Source: Bacteroidota bacterium
GTDB taxonomy: Bacteria > Bacteroidota > Bacteroidia > AKYH767-A > 2013-40CM-41-45
Direction: 5' to 3'
Length of the DNA stretch: 64,000 nucleotides
Assembly: GCA_003389385.1 (NCBI GenBank)
Contig: QQVM01000020.1
Location: 124,001-188,000 of the forward strand
Shown: positions 24,461-33,866 of the stretch, piece after piece
Numbering within the stretch: the first letter of the stretch is position 1
Layout of the letters: every line of letters begins with the position of its first letter
Notes under the pieces: generated by a model
Seen by the model: only the letters and a program-made list of their open reading frames with translations
Database searches by the model: none
Told to the model about the DNA's origin: nothing
Program-made: the position numbers and the translations under genes

Positions 24461-26170
24461 TTAGTTCACATCACCGGTGATGAAGTAGGACTTCAGTCCG
24501 TTGACTGTTGCCACGCGGATGGTTACTGTACCTCCGGATGGAATGGTGATGCTGCTTGCTCCGCTTCCGCCGTTCCAGCCTGTTGTTTTTGTGATAAATG
24601 AAACTGTCGACAAGGTATTGGATGTGAAAGGATAGTTGGAGTAATTGATAATGTCGCATGTAAATCCGTCAGGAAGATTTTCCGGAAAGACCGGATTGGC
24701 TCCCCATTGTGTCGGGATTATTTTTCCGGCATCCTGCTCGCTGATGGTGATGAATGCATTAGTCTGGATTTCCTTCATGCCGGGATTCTGCCACTGGGCA
24801 TTGCCCTGTGCGTCGCTCTTCAGCACGAAGCCGTTCACCTGATTTCCGCCAGTCAGCCTGATGCTGCTGAAAGTGGGGGAGTCTGAAGCGCCAAGTCCGA
24901 GATTGGTTCTGGCCTCAGAGAAATCCTGCAGATCGGAAAGATTGTTGTGAACCTGCATCAGGTCGCTTGACTCCAGTCCGTCTATCATGTCGCTGTTCAG
25001 GTTTGTCACGAGCGTGGTGCTGTTAACTGTCAATGGTGCAGTACCTGTAGTCACTGAGGAAACAAAACTTTCTGCCTGGATATTTCCTGATACATCAAGA
25101 AGCTCTTGCGGGTTGTTCGTTCCGATACCGATGCTGTTGCCGTCATTGAACAGGATGTTGCTTGAAACAACCCATTCCGATCCGTCCCAGTACGGAGTAT
25201 TGCCTGCCTGTGTTCCAGGTGTGATGAAACCCTCATCTCCTTTTTCTCCTGATGGAACGAAGGAGATTACCACTTCTTCATCATTGTAAAAGTGGAAATC
25301 CGGATAGGGAAGAGGGTTGCCTGCTACATAGGATATACCCAGACGGTATACATTGGGAGAGATCGTATCTGCGGAATGTACATTGAGTGTGACAAAATTT
25401 TCAGACGAAACCGGACTGAAGATCTTCATCCTTCCTTTGATTGCGCTGTTTGATGCATTGATGGCTTCCAGCCAGGACGAAACATCAATGTTGTCCTTGT
25501 TTTTTGTGCTGATGTAAATGAAGTTAATCGGTGCATTGTTGTCGTCGAAGGAAATGTAGTTATCAGTAACGTTATGTGCATTGAATTCATTGAACAAATA
25601 CCTGTGTGAATCTCCTCCTGGAAGCCCCTGAGGTCCTGCCACACCTTGCGGACCTGCCGGTCCGTCAACGCCCGGAACGCCTTGTGGTCCCTGTGGCCCT
25701 GCCTGACCATCATTGCCCGGAATTCCCTGCGGACCTTGTGGTCCTGCTGCACCCTGAGGGCCCGGTGTGCCGGAACGTTCGGCATACAATGCATATGGAA
25801 CGCTCAGAAACTGGCTGGTTCCCGTAATCGTATAGTTTGTACCTCCTGCAGGATCTGTTTCGGTTTTAATGAAGTATGGTCCGCTGGCCCAGTTGATCGT
25901 ATTGAAGCTTCCAGAGATCACACTGCCGTTACCAATTTCAATACTCATAAGCCCGTTCCTGTTTGTTGAAACTGCATGGACTTCTTCATACACTGCATTG
26001 CCATTTGCTGAACCCTGCAAAATGCTGATTTTGGTTCTGACGGCCCTGTCATTTACCAGGGTGTTGTCGGTGTTTCTCACCACCGCCTGATAACTCATTT
26101 TCGCTGGAGCCTGTGCATACATGTAAGCTGACAGGAAAATACTGAATATTGTAGTACTGATTTTTTTCAT
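24461..26170 (-). CDS. Exported collagen-repeat protein
   Basis: A 569-residue protein. A signal peptide covers residues 1-20 ('FLSAYMYAQ'). Residues ~22-130 are a beta-rich domain ('[15 protein letters not shown]...') that in Bacteroidota usually precedes fibre-like stretches. Residues ~135-186 are collagen-type Gly-x-y repeats with many Gly-Pro-Gln. The rest contains a segment like the trimeric tail-fibre heads ('[24 protein letters not shown]'). It probably forms a trimeric surface fibre. It has no T9SS sorting domain. It starts 46 bp after the small T9SS gene at 26217-26702 and is probably in its operon. Confidence 0.85.
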   Translation of the reverse strand: MKKISTTIFSIFLSAYMYAQAPAKMSYQAVVRNTDNTLVNDRAVRTKISILQGSANGNAVYEEVHAVSTNRNGLMSIEIGNGSVISGSFNTINWASGPYFIKTETDPAGGTNYTITGTSQFLSVPYALYAERSGTPGPQGAAGPQGPQGIPGNDGQAGPQGPQGVPGVDGPAGPQGVAGPQGLPGGDSHRYLFNEFNAHNVTDNYISFDDNNAPINFIYISTKNKDNIDVSSWLEAINASNSAIKGRMKIFSPVSSENFVTLNVHSADTISPNVYRLGISYVAGNPLPYPDFHFYNDEEVVISFVPSGEKGDEGFITPGTQAGNTPYWDGSEWVVSSNILFNDGNSIGIGTNNPQELLDVSGNIQAESFVSSVTTGTAPLTVNSTTLVTNLNSDMIDGLESSDLMQVHNNLSDLQDFSEARTNLGLGASDSPTFSSIRLTGGNQVNGFVLKSDAQGNAQWQNPGMKEIQTNAFITISEQDAGKIIPTQWGANPVFPENLPDGFTCDIINYSNYPFTSNTLSTVSFITKTTGWNGGSGASSITIPSGGTVTIRVATVNGLKSYFITGDVN

Positions 26171-26216
26171 AGATATTTTGTGTTGTATTGTTTTTCTTTA
26201 AGGTGTGCTTTGGATT

Positions 26217-26702
26217 TTAGCGACTCGCTTTAATGATTTTGAATGACTTTTGCTCTTCATTATTCACAAGCACGCGGATGATGTAAGTGCCGTCGGCAAA
26301 AGAAGTCATTGGAATGTGTGTTGTTTCAGCCAGAATTTTTTCACTGGAAATGATTCTTCCCTTGACATCCATTAGCTGGTATTCCATCATGGCATTTTCT
26401 CCCTTGTTTGCCGTCAGGCTTATCATTTCAAATGACGGATTCGGATATACGCTTGCAGTTAGCTGAATATTTTTATTTGAAAACCCTGTGATGATGCTGA
26501 TCTCATACACCTGCTGAACTCCTTCGTCAACAAATCCGTTGTTTCCCTGCACAGACCGGTATCCTGTCTGTCCTGCGGAATAGCTCACTCTGCCACCATT
26601 GCCAGTTGCTTCTCCTCCTGTGCTGACGATTGCTTCCTGTGCTTGTAGTGTTGTTACAAAGCAGCATAATATGCTCCAAACTAGTAGTGATTTATATAAC
26701 AT
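26217..26702 (-). CDS. Small T9SS-sorted exported protein
   Basis: A 161-residue protein with a signal peptide (residues 1-21, ending 'LQAQ'), a short mature region with glycine-rich strands ('GGEATGNGGRVSYSAGQTGY') and a C-terminal T9SS type A domain ('VYPNPSFEMISL', 'LMDVKGRIIS', 'FADGTYIIRV'). Very short mature parts like this are common just upstream of collagen-like protein genes in this phylum; the pair may be made and exported together. The function is unknown. Confidence 0.85.
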   Translation of the reverse strand: MLYKSLLVWSILCCFVTTLQAQEAIVSTGGEATGNGGRVSYSAGQTGYRSVQGNNGFVDEGVQQVYEISIITGFSNKNIQLTASVYPNPSFEMISLTANKGENAMMEYQLMDVKGRIISSEKILAETTHIPMTSFADGTYIIRVLVNNEEQKSFKIIKASR

Positions 26703-27230
26703 TGTATCTTATTAATGCGTGAAACTTTAATTTTATCAATCAGAAGATTTTTACAGAGAATTGAAAGCCTGAGTTTGAGCGCAAATGCTGGGAATCTTAC
26801 ATTTTAAAAGTTTTCCAGTATGCGCTAAAAAATCAGACTTTTCTTTTTTGTAGTTTAACTGCAGAGAAAAGTAAAATAACGGTGATCAGTTCAGTATAAA
26901 TGATAAATGCTCATTTCCCCATTCGACCTAACAGCAAATCATTCAAATTAATTTGGATTCAATGATTTATAAGAAAAAACCGGATACAATCAGGATTGAT
27001 TTCGTAGAGACATTCATAATCTGTAGACTATAAGCGTATGTGAGCTCCTCTGAAAATCGGCCAATTTAAAACAGAGAAAACAACTTAAAACTTCTGAATT
27101 AATTGCTTATGAAAAAAATCAAGAATTAGTGAATCTCAAAGCTTTTCTATCTTCAATAAGTATGAGTATGTAAAACAGGTTGGTGACATTTTCCGTGAAC
27201 ACTGTATTGCCGATTTCTATTCCAAAATCA
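26703..27230. other. 528-bp A+T-rich gap without a visible gene
   Basis: No frame on either strand gives a credible protein. No hairpin terminator or full promoter match was found by eye. It contains the upstream region of the small T9SS gene and the end of the metalloprotease gene. Confidence 0.6.
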
Positions 27231-30200
27231 TCACCTCGCTACCACAAACTTCTTCGAAGCGACTTTTCCGGAATAATTTACCCGAACAAAATATATCCCG
27301 CTTTGTAACTCCTTTAGGTTGATCATTGCCATGTTTCCGCTGATGCTTTGATTGTACATTAGCAACTTTCCGTATATGCTGTAGAGTTGGATATCGCTTC
27401 CTGCCGGAAATATTTTCTGGCTTTTCACCAGCATGTATCCCTTTGAAGCATAGTGTTCAAATATCAAATCAGAGTTGTTATTTTCTTCATCAATGGAAGT
27501 AGGCAGGGTATAACATACGTCTATCCTCGGATGTCTGGCAGGATCGGGATGATCGCTGCTGCAGAATACAAGACTCCGGTAATAATTTTCATTGTTGAGC
27601 TTGAATAACAGACCGTGGTTCCCAGCCGGATCATTAACCATTCTTTGAACAATGCTTGTGAGGTCAAGGGTATAATCCTGTTGCGGACTTGTGCTCGCGG
27701 GCACATGAACAAACATGCTTGTATCAATACTGGGTTGTGTGTTCCAGGTAACAGTATGTTCATTCCATGGACTCGTTATTCTGTATAGTGATGCATCGTT
27801 TGGTCCGCTCTGGTTTGAATGCCCGGGATTGGATCCTACAGGAACCCAATACAAAGTCAGATCAGCGCTGTTTACAATTGCATTACTCGGAATTTCAGAA
27901 AAGTCCCAATAGATCAGTGAGCGTCCTTCGCTCTTTTGTCCGCTGTAAGTCCATGCAAGCGCGTCAAATTCCCAGCTGTCGCCAAAATTCAGTGTGTCGT
28001 ATCCGGCTGCCTGTGCATTGCCTATCAGCGCGTCCACTCCTTCGCAACTCGAATACTGGTATTGTTTGCATGGATTCAGATTAGGGACGTATGTCAACTC
28101 AAGCGATGGCCATTTTGTTGGATTTGGATTATCACTCGAAGCAAAAACAAGTGAACGATACGCTGTTTCATTGTCAAGTGTAAGCATCCAGCCATGACTG
28201 GATCCCGGGTCATTGACAAATTCCTGCACCATACTTGTTACATCCATATTGATGTAATCTTGCGTTGAGCTAAGACTGGCAGGAAATTGTACGGAGTTAA
28301 CCGATGTGGTTGCAGGCTGGTTTGCGAAAGTGACGTTATTTTCATCCCAGGGCTGTATGATTTTTTTCAAGGTGGCTGCGTTCGAACCAGAGATTGTTGA
28401 ATGTCCCGGATTAGAGTGGGTGGGATTCCAGTATAAGGATAGGTATGCGCTTTGAACACCTGAACCTTCTGGTATAAAGCTGAGGTCAAAATCGATCAGT
28501 ATTCGGTGTATTGCCAGGTTGCCGCTGACTGTCCATGCCAATGCATTCATGTCCGGGTTATCTCCGAAATTATTGGTGGTCATTCCAGTATTTGAATTGC
28601 TTTCAATGAATGCGTCTTTCCCGCAGGCCGCATCAGGTTTGAGCAAAACAGTAACCGGACTTCCGGCATTCAATGTGCTGAATAAATTAGAAGAACTGTA
28701 TCCTGATACACCTTCACCTGCGCAGACTGTCTGAACCTGCCATTCATAATCGGTATTCGGAGTCAGACTTCTCAGCGTTATAGAAGTTCCGGAAGTGCTG
28801 TCACTCAACCACACTCCGGACACAATTGATTTGTACCTGACAATATACCGAATGGCTGCATTCACCGGCAGCCAGCTGACTGTCGCATTCAATGAGCTGA
28901 TGAATGAACTGGACATCCCGCCAGGTATGTTACATACCAGCGGAACAGTGATAAAATAAACAGAGCTGCTGAAAATTGAATTGCTGCCACTGCAAACTGT
29001 CTGCAATTGCCATTCATATAGATATCCCGATTGTAATCCGCTTACCGGGTAAAATGTGTTGGATGTTGTGTCACTTGTCCAGGTAGAGCTTCCGCTGATT
29101 CTGTATTGAATGTTGTAGGAGACAGCGTTCAACGCCGGATTCCAGCTCAGATATGCGGAGCTGGTTGTGATGTTTGTGCTTTGCAAATCAGTCCCTGCTC
29201 CGCAAAAGCTTCCTCCTGTACAGGCTGTCAGGCATGCGCCAGAATTATAACGGCTCATGATCACAGCGGTGGGCTGTGGGCCGAAGCCATTGGCAAAATT
29301 TATTCCTGTTCCGGTCAGGTGACAATAACTCATGATGGTGCCTCCGTTAGTTGGAGTGGGGGCTCCACTGCATGAACCTTCATAAGGATAACCTGCACGT
29401 GGGCCGCAATCGTCAATCGCAGTATTGTTTCCGTTCCATACACAACCATGGGTATGTCGTGAGCCCATGAGATGACCTTGTTCATGTGTGACAACTTCAA
29501 CAGACCAGGAATACAATGGCACATTTTGGTAAGAACTGTGAACTCCGCTGTAACACATGCTGTAAGTTCTGTTTGACGCGCAGATCCCGCTGGTACTGGC
29601 TGCAACTCCTCCGCCGCCTGAATGACCTATCAGATGCGCGAGATCACCGCTGAAAGATGTGCGTGTAGCCTTGAACTGATTCAGTAATGCTAGTGTGCTT
29701 GTAGCTGTATAAGGGCTTGGTATGTCCCAGATGTACAATTGTGAAAGTTGTACTGGTATTCCGTCATTTGTATACAGGGTCGCGCTCTGATTAAACAAGC
29801 CAAGGGCAAAATTGGTAGTATTACTCATGCTTCCCTGACCCGTGTAGACATCGTAGTTAATTTCCCAATAGAGATTGATGCAATTGACCACACTTCTGTT
29901 TAGAGGTGTCAATTCATCTAATGAATATGGATTTGCATCGTATTCAGTATGACAATCTTTTTCTGGATTTAATTTCAGGTTGAGGTCGTTGTAAAGTATG
30001 TGAACATCGCCGGCTGAATTATCCAGTCTGGCCAATACCATGTTTCCTTTTCCCGGAGATGAAAAGAAACCCATCACTTCATCCTTGAAAATACTCACCG
30101 CACAAAGAGATAAACTGTCGCCATGGATAATGCCCTGGTAATGGGCTCCTTTTTCATATTGAATTGGATCCGGGTTGGAGCTGCTCCGGATATTAAACTC

Positions 30201-30530
30201 AGGACTCATGAAGCTGCTCTTTTTAAGCAGCGCAGTGAATGACTTTCCATTATTCAGTGAAATGATAAACTCTATATTATCCGGATAATTACTGCTGATG
30301 TTCTCTGCGAGAAATTTTTCAAGCTCGAAATAGTGTGCATCACTCGCTGCCTTGTCGGCCTTTGCCATTTCATCATTATGCTCTTTGATATGAGTTAACA
30401 ATTCAACTTTTTTAAATTCAGTATGCTGCTCTAGTAATGAAATAATAGATTTAGAAATTTCATTGGTCGCAAAAGCTGAATTGAAACATATTGTGGCCAG
30501 GACGAATGCAGTGGTCAGTATTTTATTCAT
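27231..30530 (-). CDS. Exported reprolysin-like metalloprotease with FN3, DNRLRE and T9SS domains
   Basis: A 1099-residue protein. Signal peptide ~1-21; a propeptide-like region to ~205; an M12B-type zinc protease at ~210-435 with H349-E-x-x-H353-x5-H359 ('HEQGHLMGSRH') and a Met-turn 'IMSYCH' near M400. Then two fibronectin type III domains (~440-535, ~535-622), two DNRLRE-type beta domains (~630-820 and ~830-1015, each with 'NPGHS' and 'W-x-x-x-x-V-T-W/F-x-x-Q-P' motifs) and a T9SS type A sorting domain (~1020-1099, 'LQSGIYFVRV'). It is expected to be a secreted or cell-surface protease; the extra beta domains probably bind substrate or matrix. A consensus-like promoter lies just upstream. 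Confidence 0.92.
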   Translation of the reverse strand: MNKILTTAFVLATICFNSAFATNEISKSIISLLEQHTEFKKVELLTHIKEHNDEMAKADKAASDAHYFELEKFLAENISSNYPDNIEFIISLNNGKSFTALLKKSSFMSPEFNIRSSSNPDPIQYEKGAHYQGIIHGDSLSLCAVSIFKDEVMGFFSSPGKGNMVLARLDNSAGDVHILYNDLNLKLNPEKDCHTEYDANPYSLDELTPLNRSVVNCINLYWEINYDVYTGQGSMSNTTNFALGLFNQSATLYTNDGIPVQLSQLYIWDIPSPYTATSTLALLNQFKATRTSFSGDLAHLIGHSGGGGVAASTSGICASNRTYSMCYSGVHSSYQNVPLYSWSVEVVTHEQGHLMGSRHTHGCVWNGNNTAIDDCGPRAGYPYEGSCSGAPTPTNGGTIMSYCHLTGTGINFANGFGPQPTAVIMSRYNSGACLTACTGGSFCGAGTDLQSTNITTSSAYLSWNPALNAVSYNIQYRISGSSTWTSDTTSNTFYPVSGLQSGYLYEWQLQTVCSGSNSIFSSSVYFITVPLVCNIPGGMSSSFISSLNATVSWLPVNAAIRYIVRYKSIVSGVWLSDSTSGTSITLRSLTPNTDYEWQVQTVCAGEGVSGYSSSNLFSTLNAGSPVTVLLKPDAACGKDAFIESNSNTGMTTNNFGDNPDMNALAWTVSGNLAIHRILIDFDLSFIPEGSGVQSAYLSLYWNPTHSNPGHSTISGSNAATLKKIIQPWDENNVTFANQPATTSVNSVQFPASLSSTQDYINMDVTSMVQEFVNDPGSSHGWMLTLDNETAYRSLVFASSDNPNPTKWPSLELTYVPNLNPCKQYQYSSCEGVDALIGNAQAAGYDTLNFGDSWEFDALAWTYSGQKSEGRSLIYWDFSEIPSNAIVNSADLTLYWVPVGSNPGHSNQSGPNDASLYRITSPWNEHTVTWNTQPSIDTSMFVHVPASTSPQQDYTLDLTSIVQRMVNDPAGNHGLLFKLNNENYYRSLVFCSSDHPDPARHPRIDVCYTLPTSIDEENNNSDLIFEHYASKGYMLVKSQKIFPAGSDIQLYSIYGKLLMYNQSISGNMAMINLKELQSGIYFVRVNYSGKVASKKFVVAR

Positions 30531-31035
30531 CTGGAATATTTATAGAATCTTTTAAAACTAGTACGATAAAAGCCAAGTCAACACAGCCAGGTAAAATGTT
30601 ATGCTATATCTAATTAAGGAATTTTTTTTGAGAATATGGGAAAATTTATAATGGCAGGAATATCAAATCGTATTTTACTGGATGTTGAAAGTCTAAAGTA
30701 AATTTACACCCATGGGAAACCTTAGAATTCTTGAAGATTTGCATCAATTTTAAAAGAACCCTGAGTTGACGCTTTCAATTTAACCAGTTTGTCATAAACC
30801 ATGAAGTCATGGTTTAATCAAAGCCCTCCTTGTAATAATCTTATTGATAGTCAGGAAATTTAAACTAAGATTGCGCCTCAATTGAGCTTCTGCCGCAGTT
30901 TAAGATAAATGATTTCCTCATTAATTTTTACGGCAATTAAACCTTTATACAGGCTTTGTATCAAAACAACCTTGTTTCTCGGCATTAAAAAGACCCCAAT
31001 TAAATCCAACTAAGACAATCAACAAATTATATATC
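30531..31035. other. 505-bp divergent intergenic region
   Basis: It lies between two divergent genes for exported proteins. Besides the minus-strand promoter at 30553-30581 I see no gene or strong hairpin. The plus-strand promoter of the CotH gene must lie in its right part, but no full consensus match is seen. Confidence 0.55.
30553..30581 (-). promoter_or_regulatory. Probable promoter of the metalloprotease gene
   Basis: On the minus strand, TTG (30579-30581) and TAGTTTTA (30553-30560) are 18 bp apart, one mismatch from the consensus. The distance to the ATG at 30530 gives a short leader of ~16 nt. Confidence 0.45.
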
Positions 31036-33366
31036 ATGTTACGCAAAATCACACAAATCTTCTCCTTGCTCTTGATCGCTTCTGCATACGCTTTTGCACA
31101 GGGACTGCCAAAAGAAATGCATCTTTCTCCGGATCTTAAAATGCTATACACTGGAGGTAATCAGTATACCGGAATATTTGATGATACCCAGATTAAAAGA
31201 ATGGACCTGATTTTCTCACAGCCAAATTACTGGACATTGCTGACGAATAATTACAATTCCAAAACTGACTTGCCGGCAACTCTTATGTATGATGGCTTGG
31301 TGCTTGACAGTGTGGGTGTAAGATTTAAAGGTCAGACTAGCTACAACAATACAAGTGGTTCGGAGAAAAAGTCTTTCAATTTAACACTGAATGCTTTCAT
31401 CGATGGACAGGATATCGAAGGTTACAACATCTTAAATCTCAACAACTGTTTTGACGATGCCTCATTTATGACTGAGTTTATTTATCTGCGTTCAATAAGG
31501 AATTATATTCCTGCAGCCAAAGACGCATATGTAAAACTCTACATAAATGGTTCCAACTGGGGTCTGTATCCAATGGTACAGCAATTAAACAAGGATTTCT
31601 ATAAGGAATGGTTTAAAAATAACAACGGAACTAACTGGAGAGCTGATCGGCCTTCAGGTGGAGGTGGAGTTTGGGGAGATGGAACCACTGCTCTGAATTA
31701 TCTCAGCGCTGATACTACACCGTATAAGACTTATTACACGCTCAAGAGCACGGAGCTTGCCAATCCCTGGCAGGACCTCGTGAATACCTGCAGAATATTA
31801 AACACTACACCTTTGGCTAACCTTGAGAATGATTTGGCCAACACCATGGATGTGGACCGAACTCTATGGTTCCTGGCCTGTGAGATCGCTTTTTCTGATG
31901 ACGACAGTTATGTGTACAAAGGAAAGATGGACTACTATGTTTATTTTGACGAAGCAACCAGGAGAATGGTGCCCATTGAATACGACGGTAACAGCGCGAT
32001 GAAAGCCAGCCGGGCAAACTGGAGCGCCTTTTACAATGCTCAAAAGGTAAATTATCCTTTGATGAACAGGTTGTTTCAGGTTCCTGAACTCAGGCAGCGC
32101 TATCTTGCACATTTGAGAACAATCATATCCGAATCATTTGATACAAGTGTGGCTTACCCTTTGATAAGCCAGTATGCTTCGATGATTGATACTGTTGTTC
32201 AGAATGATCCCAAAAGACTTTATGGTTATCCTAACTTTACTGCAGGAGTACAGTCACTGAAGAATTTTATTCGTGACAGGAAAAATAATTTGATGATGAA
32301 CGCTGAAGTGGCTGCTCCGACGCCAACTGTGAGCAACGTGAATTTTTCTTCCGATGGACAATTGAACAGATATCCAGATCAGACAGACAGCGTATTGATC
32401 ACGGCCGAAGCAAGTTCAGTAATTGGAATTGACAAGATGACTTTGTTTTATGCAGCTGGCGTGTATGGAAATTTCAGTCGCATACAGATGTACGACGACG
32501 GCTTGCACGGTGACGGCGCTTCCGGGGATGGCATTTATGGTGCTTACATTCCTCCGCATTCAGCAGGCACCTGGATGAGGTACTATGTCGGAGCTACTCA
32601 GTCTGATACTGGAAAAACTGTTACCTATTCACCGGCTGGCGCTGAGCACAATGTATTTGTCTATTTTGTAAATAATTTATATGCTGCTTCAACTCCTGTT
32701 GTGATCAATGAAGTGATGGCTTCCAATTCTACAACTGCTGCGGATGAAGCAGGACAGTTCGACGACTGGATTGAAATCTATAACAAAAGCACGAGTCCGG
32801 TGGATCTGAGCGGATACATGCTTAGCGACGATTCCTTGAATACTGATAAATGGTCTTTCCCTGCTGGTACGATTATCAATCCAAATGAATACCTGATCGT
32901 TTGGGCCGATGAAGACGGAAGTCAGGGTCCGTATCATGCAAACTTTAAGCTCTCTTCAGCTGGAGAATATGTATTGCTGTTAAATCCGTCAAACGAAATT
33001 CTTGACAGAGTTGATTTCGGGCAGCAAACTACGGACATGGGTTATGCACGTGTTCCAAACGGCACTGGCCCTTTCGTGATTCAAACTCCGACTTTCGCTG
33101 CTGACAATACTATGGCAACTTCCGTCAGTTTCGTGGATTCTCATAGCGCTCAGCTGCTGATCTACCCTAATCCGGCATCATCTTATGTGAACATTTATTC
33201 AAATGGAAAAGATGGTGTAAATGTGGAAGTCATGGATATGATGGGTCAGGTGATAGATATCTTTAATTCCGGAAAAGAACATAAACTCATTACGGATAAT
33301 TTGTCATCAGGTATTTACTTTGTCCGTTACGGCAATATCACCAAAAAGCTGATCATTAAAAAATAG
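31036..33366 (+). CDS. Exported CotH-kinase family protein with lamin-tail domain (first copy)
   Basis: A 776-residue protein. Signal peptide 1-22; a CotH-type protein-kinase-like domain at ~45-420 (notable 'VRFKGQTSYNN', 'NGSNWGLYPMVQQLNKDF', 'IEYDGNSAM' motifs); a small beta domain at ~430-540 ('YDDGLHGDGASGDGIYGA'); a lamin-tail domain at ~553-665 ('VINEVMASNS', 'DDWIEIYNKS', 'LSGYMLSDD') and a T9SS type A sorting domain (~700-776). CotH proteins can phosphorylate serines of secreted or coat proteins; the substrate here is unknown. It is closely related in layout to the gene at 33867. A strong terminator follows. Confidence 0.9.
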   Translation: MLRKITQIFSLLLIASAYAFAQGLPKEMHLSPDLKMLYTGGNQYTGIFDDTQIKRMDLIFSQPNYWTLLTNNYNSKTDLPATLMYDGLVLDSVGVRFKGQTSYNNTSGSEKKSFNLTLNAFIDGQDIEGYNILNLNNCFDDASFMTEFIYLRSIRNYIPAAKDAYVKLYINGSNWGLYPMVQQLNKDFYKEWFKNNNGTNWRADRPSGGGGVWGDGTTALNYLSADTTPYKTYYTLKSTELANPWQDLVNTCRILNTTPLANLENDLANTMDVDRTLWFLACEIAFSDDDSYVYKGKMDYYVYFDEATRRMVPIEYDGNSAMKASRANWSAFYNAQKVNYPLMNRLFQVPELRQRYLAHLRTIISESFDTSVAYPLISQYASMIDTVVQNDPKRLYGYPNFTAGVQSLKNFIRDRKNNLMMNAEVAAPTPTVSNVNFSSDGQLNRYPDQTDSVLITAEASSVIGIDKMTLFYAAGVYGNFSRIQMYDDGLHGDGASGDGIYGAYIPPHSAGTWMRYYVGATQSDTGKTVTYSPAGAEHNVFVYFVNNLYAASTPVVINEVMASNSTTAADEAGQFDDWIEIYNKSTSPVDLSGYMLSDDSLNTDKWSFPAGTIINPNEYLIVWADEDGSQGPYHANFKLSSAGEYVLLLNPSNEILDRVDFGQQTTDMGYARVPNGTGPFVIQTPTFAADNTMATSVSFVDSHSAQLLIYPNPASSYVNIYSNGKDGVNVEVMDMMGQVIDIFNSGKEHKLITDNLSSGIYFVRYGNITKKLIIKK

Positions 33367-33389
33367 TTTGTATTATTTCATGTGTCTGG

Positions 33390-33424
33390 GGTCCGTCCGC
33401 TTTGGGCGGGCCCTTCTTTTTTTT
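33390..33424 (+). terminator. Terminator of the first CotH gene
   Basis: A 9-bp G+C-rich stem with two G-T pairs (33390-33398 with 33404-33412) closes a 5-nt loop and is followed by a run of eight or more T. It lies ~25 bp after the stop codon. Confidence 0.85.
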
Positions 33425-33866
33425 CCAAACATAATATTCCAAAATATCAATTATATGGTACAGACCGTACAGTAAACTTCTAGAAATTCAAGATGATTTA
33501 AACGAGTGCTTGATATTGAATGCTGGAAGGAATAAGATTATTCAGCCTATGGAAAAAAGTTGTTAATTTCTTATGCGGGTTGGCCGACAAAACTGCTGCC
33601 TGCCTGCCGGTAGGCAGGGAAGCGTCCGCTTTGTGCTGTGGGTAGCATATTTTTATCTTGACTTTTCTTTGCCAGTTTCTTTTGGTCAAGCAAAAGAAGG
33701 TGGAGTAAATCTTAATGTTGGATCCGTTTGTATCGCGAATGGTTTATTTTAATTTGATAAGTCGCTTCGTCCATTGCTATGCAGCTTAGTAAACTTAATA
33801 TTGAAGATTGATTTATTTATTCGTTTCAAATTAAAATCGCTTTATCTGTGTAATTTAAGTGAACCT
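33425..33866. other. 442-bp gap between convergent CotH genes
   Basis: It contains the short palindromic repeat at 33599-33618 and no credible gene. A 63-residue frame on the minus strand through the palindrome is judged spurious. Confidence 0.6.
33599..33618. repeat. REP-like intergenic palindrome
   Basis: A 20-bp near-perfect palindrome, CCTGCCTGCC followed by GGTAGGCAGG, in an otherwise A+T-rich gap. When translated it gives the peptide LPTGRQ, which from memory recurs in spurious frames of many Bacteroidota assemblies, so it is likely a dispersed repeat of this group rather than a gene part. Confidence 0.6.

Noticed and set aside
33498-33689. 63-residue minus-strand frame containing LPTGRQ
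   Set aside because: It runs through a palindromic repeat in a gap between convergent genes; the peptide is a known artefact of this repeat type and no signal, motif or ribosome site supports a gene.
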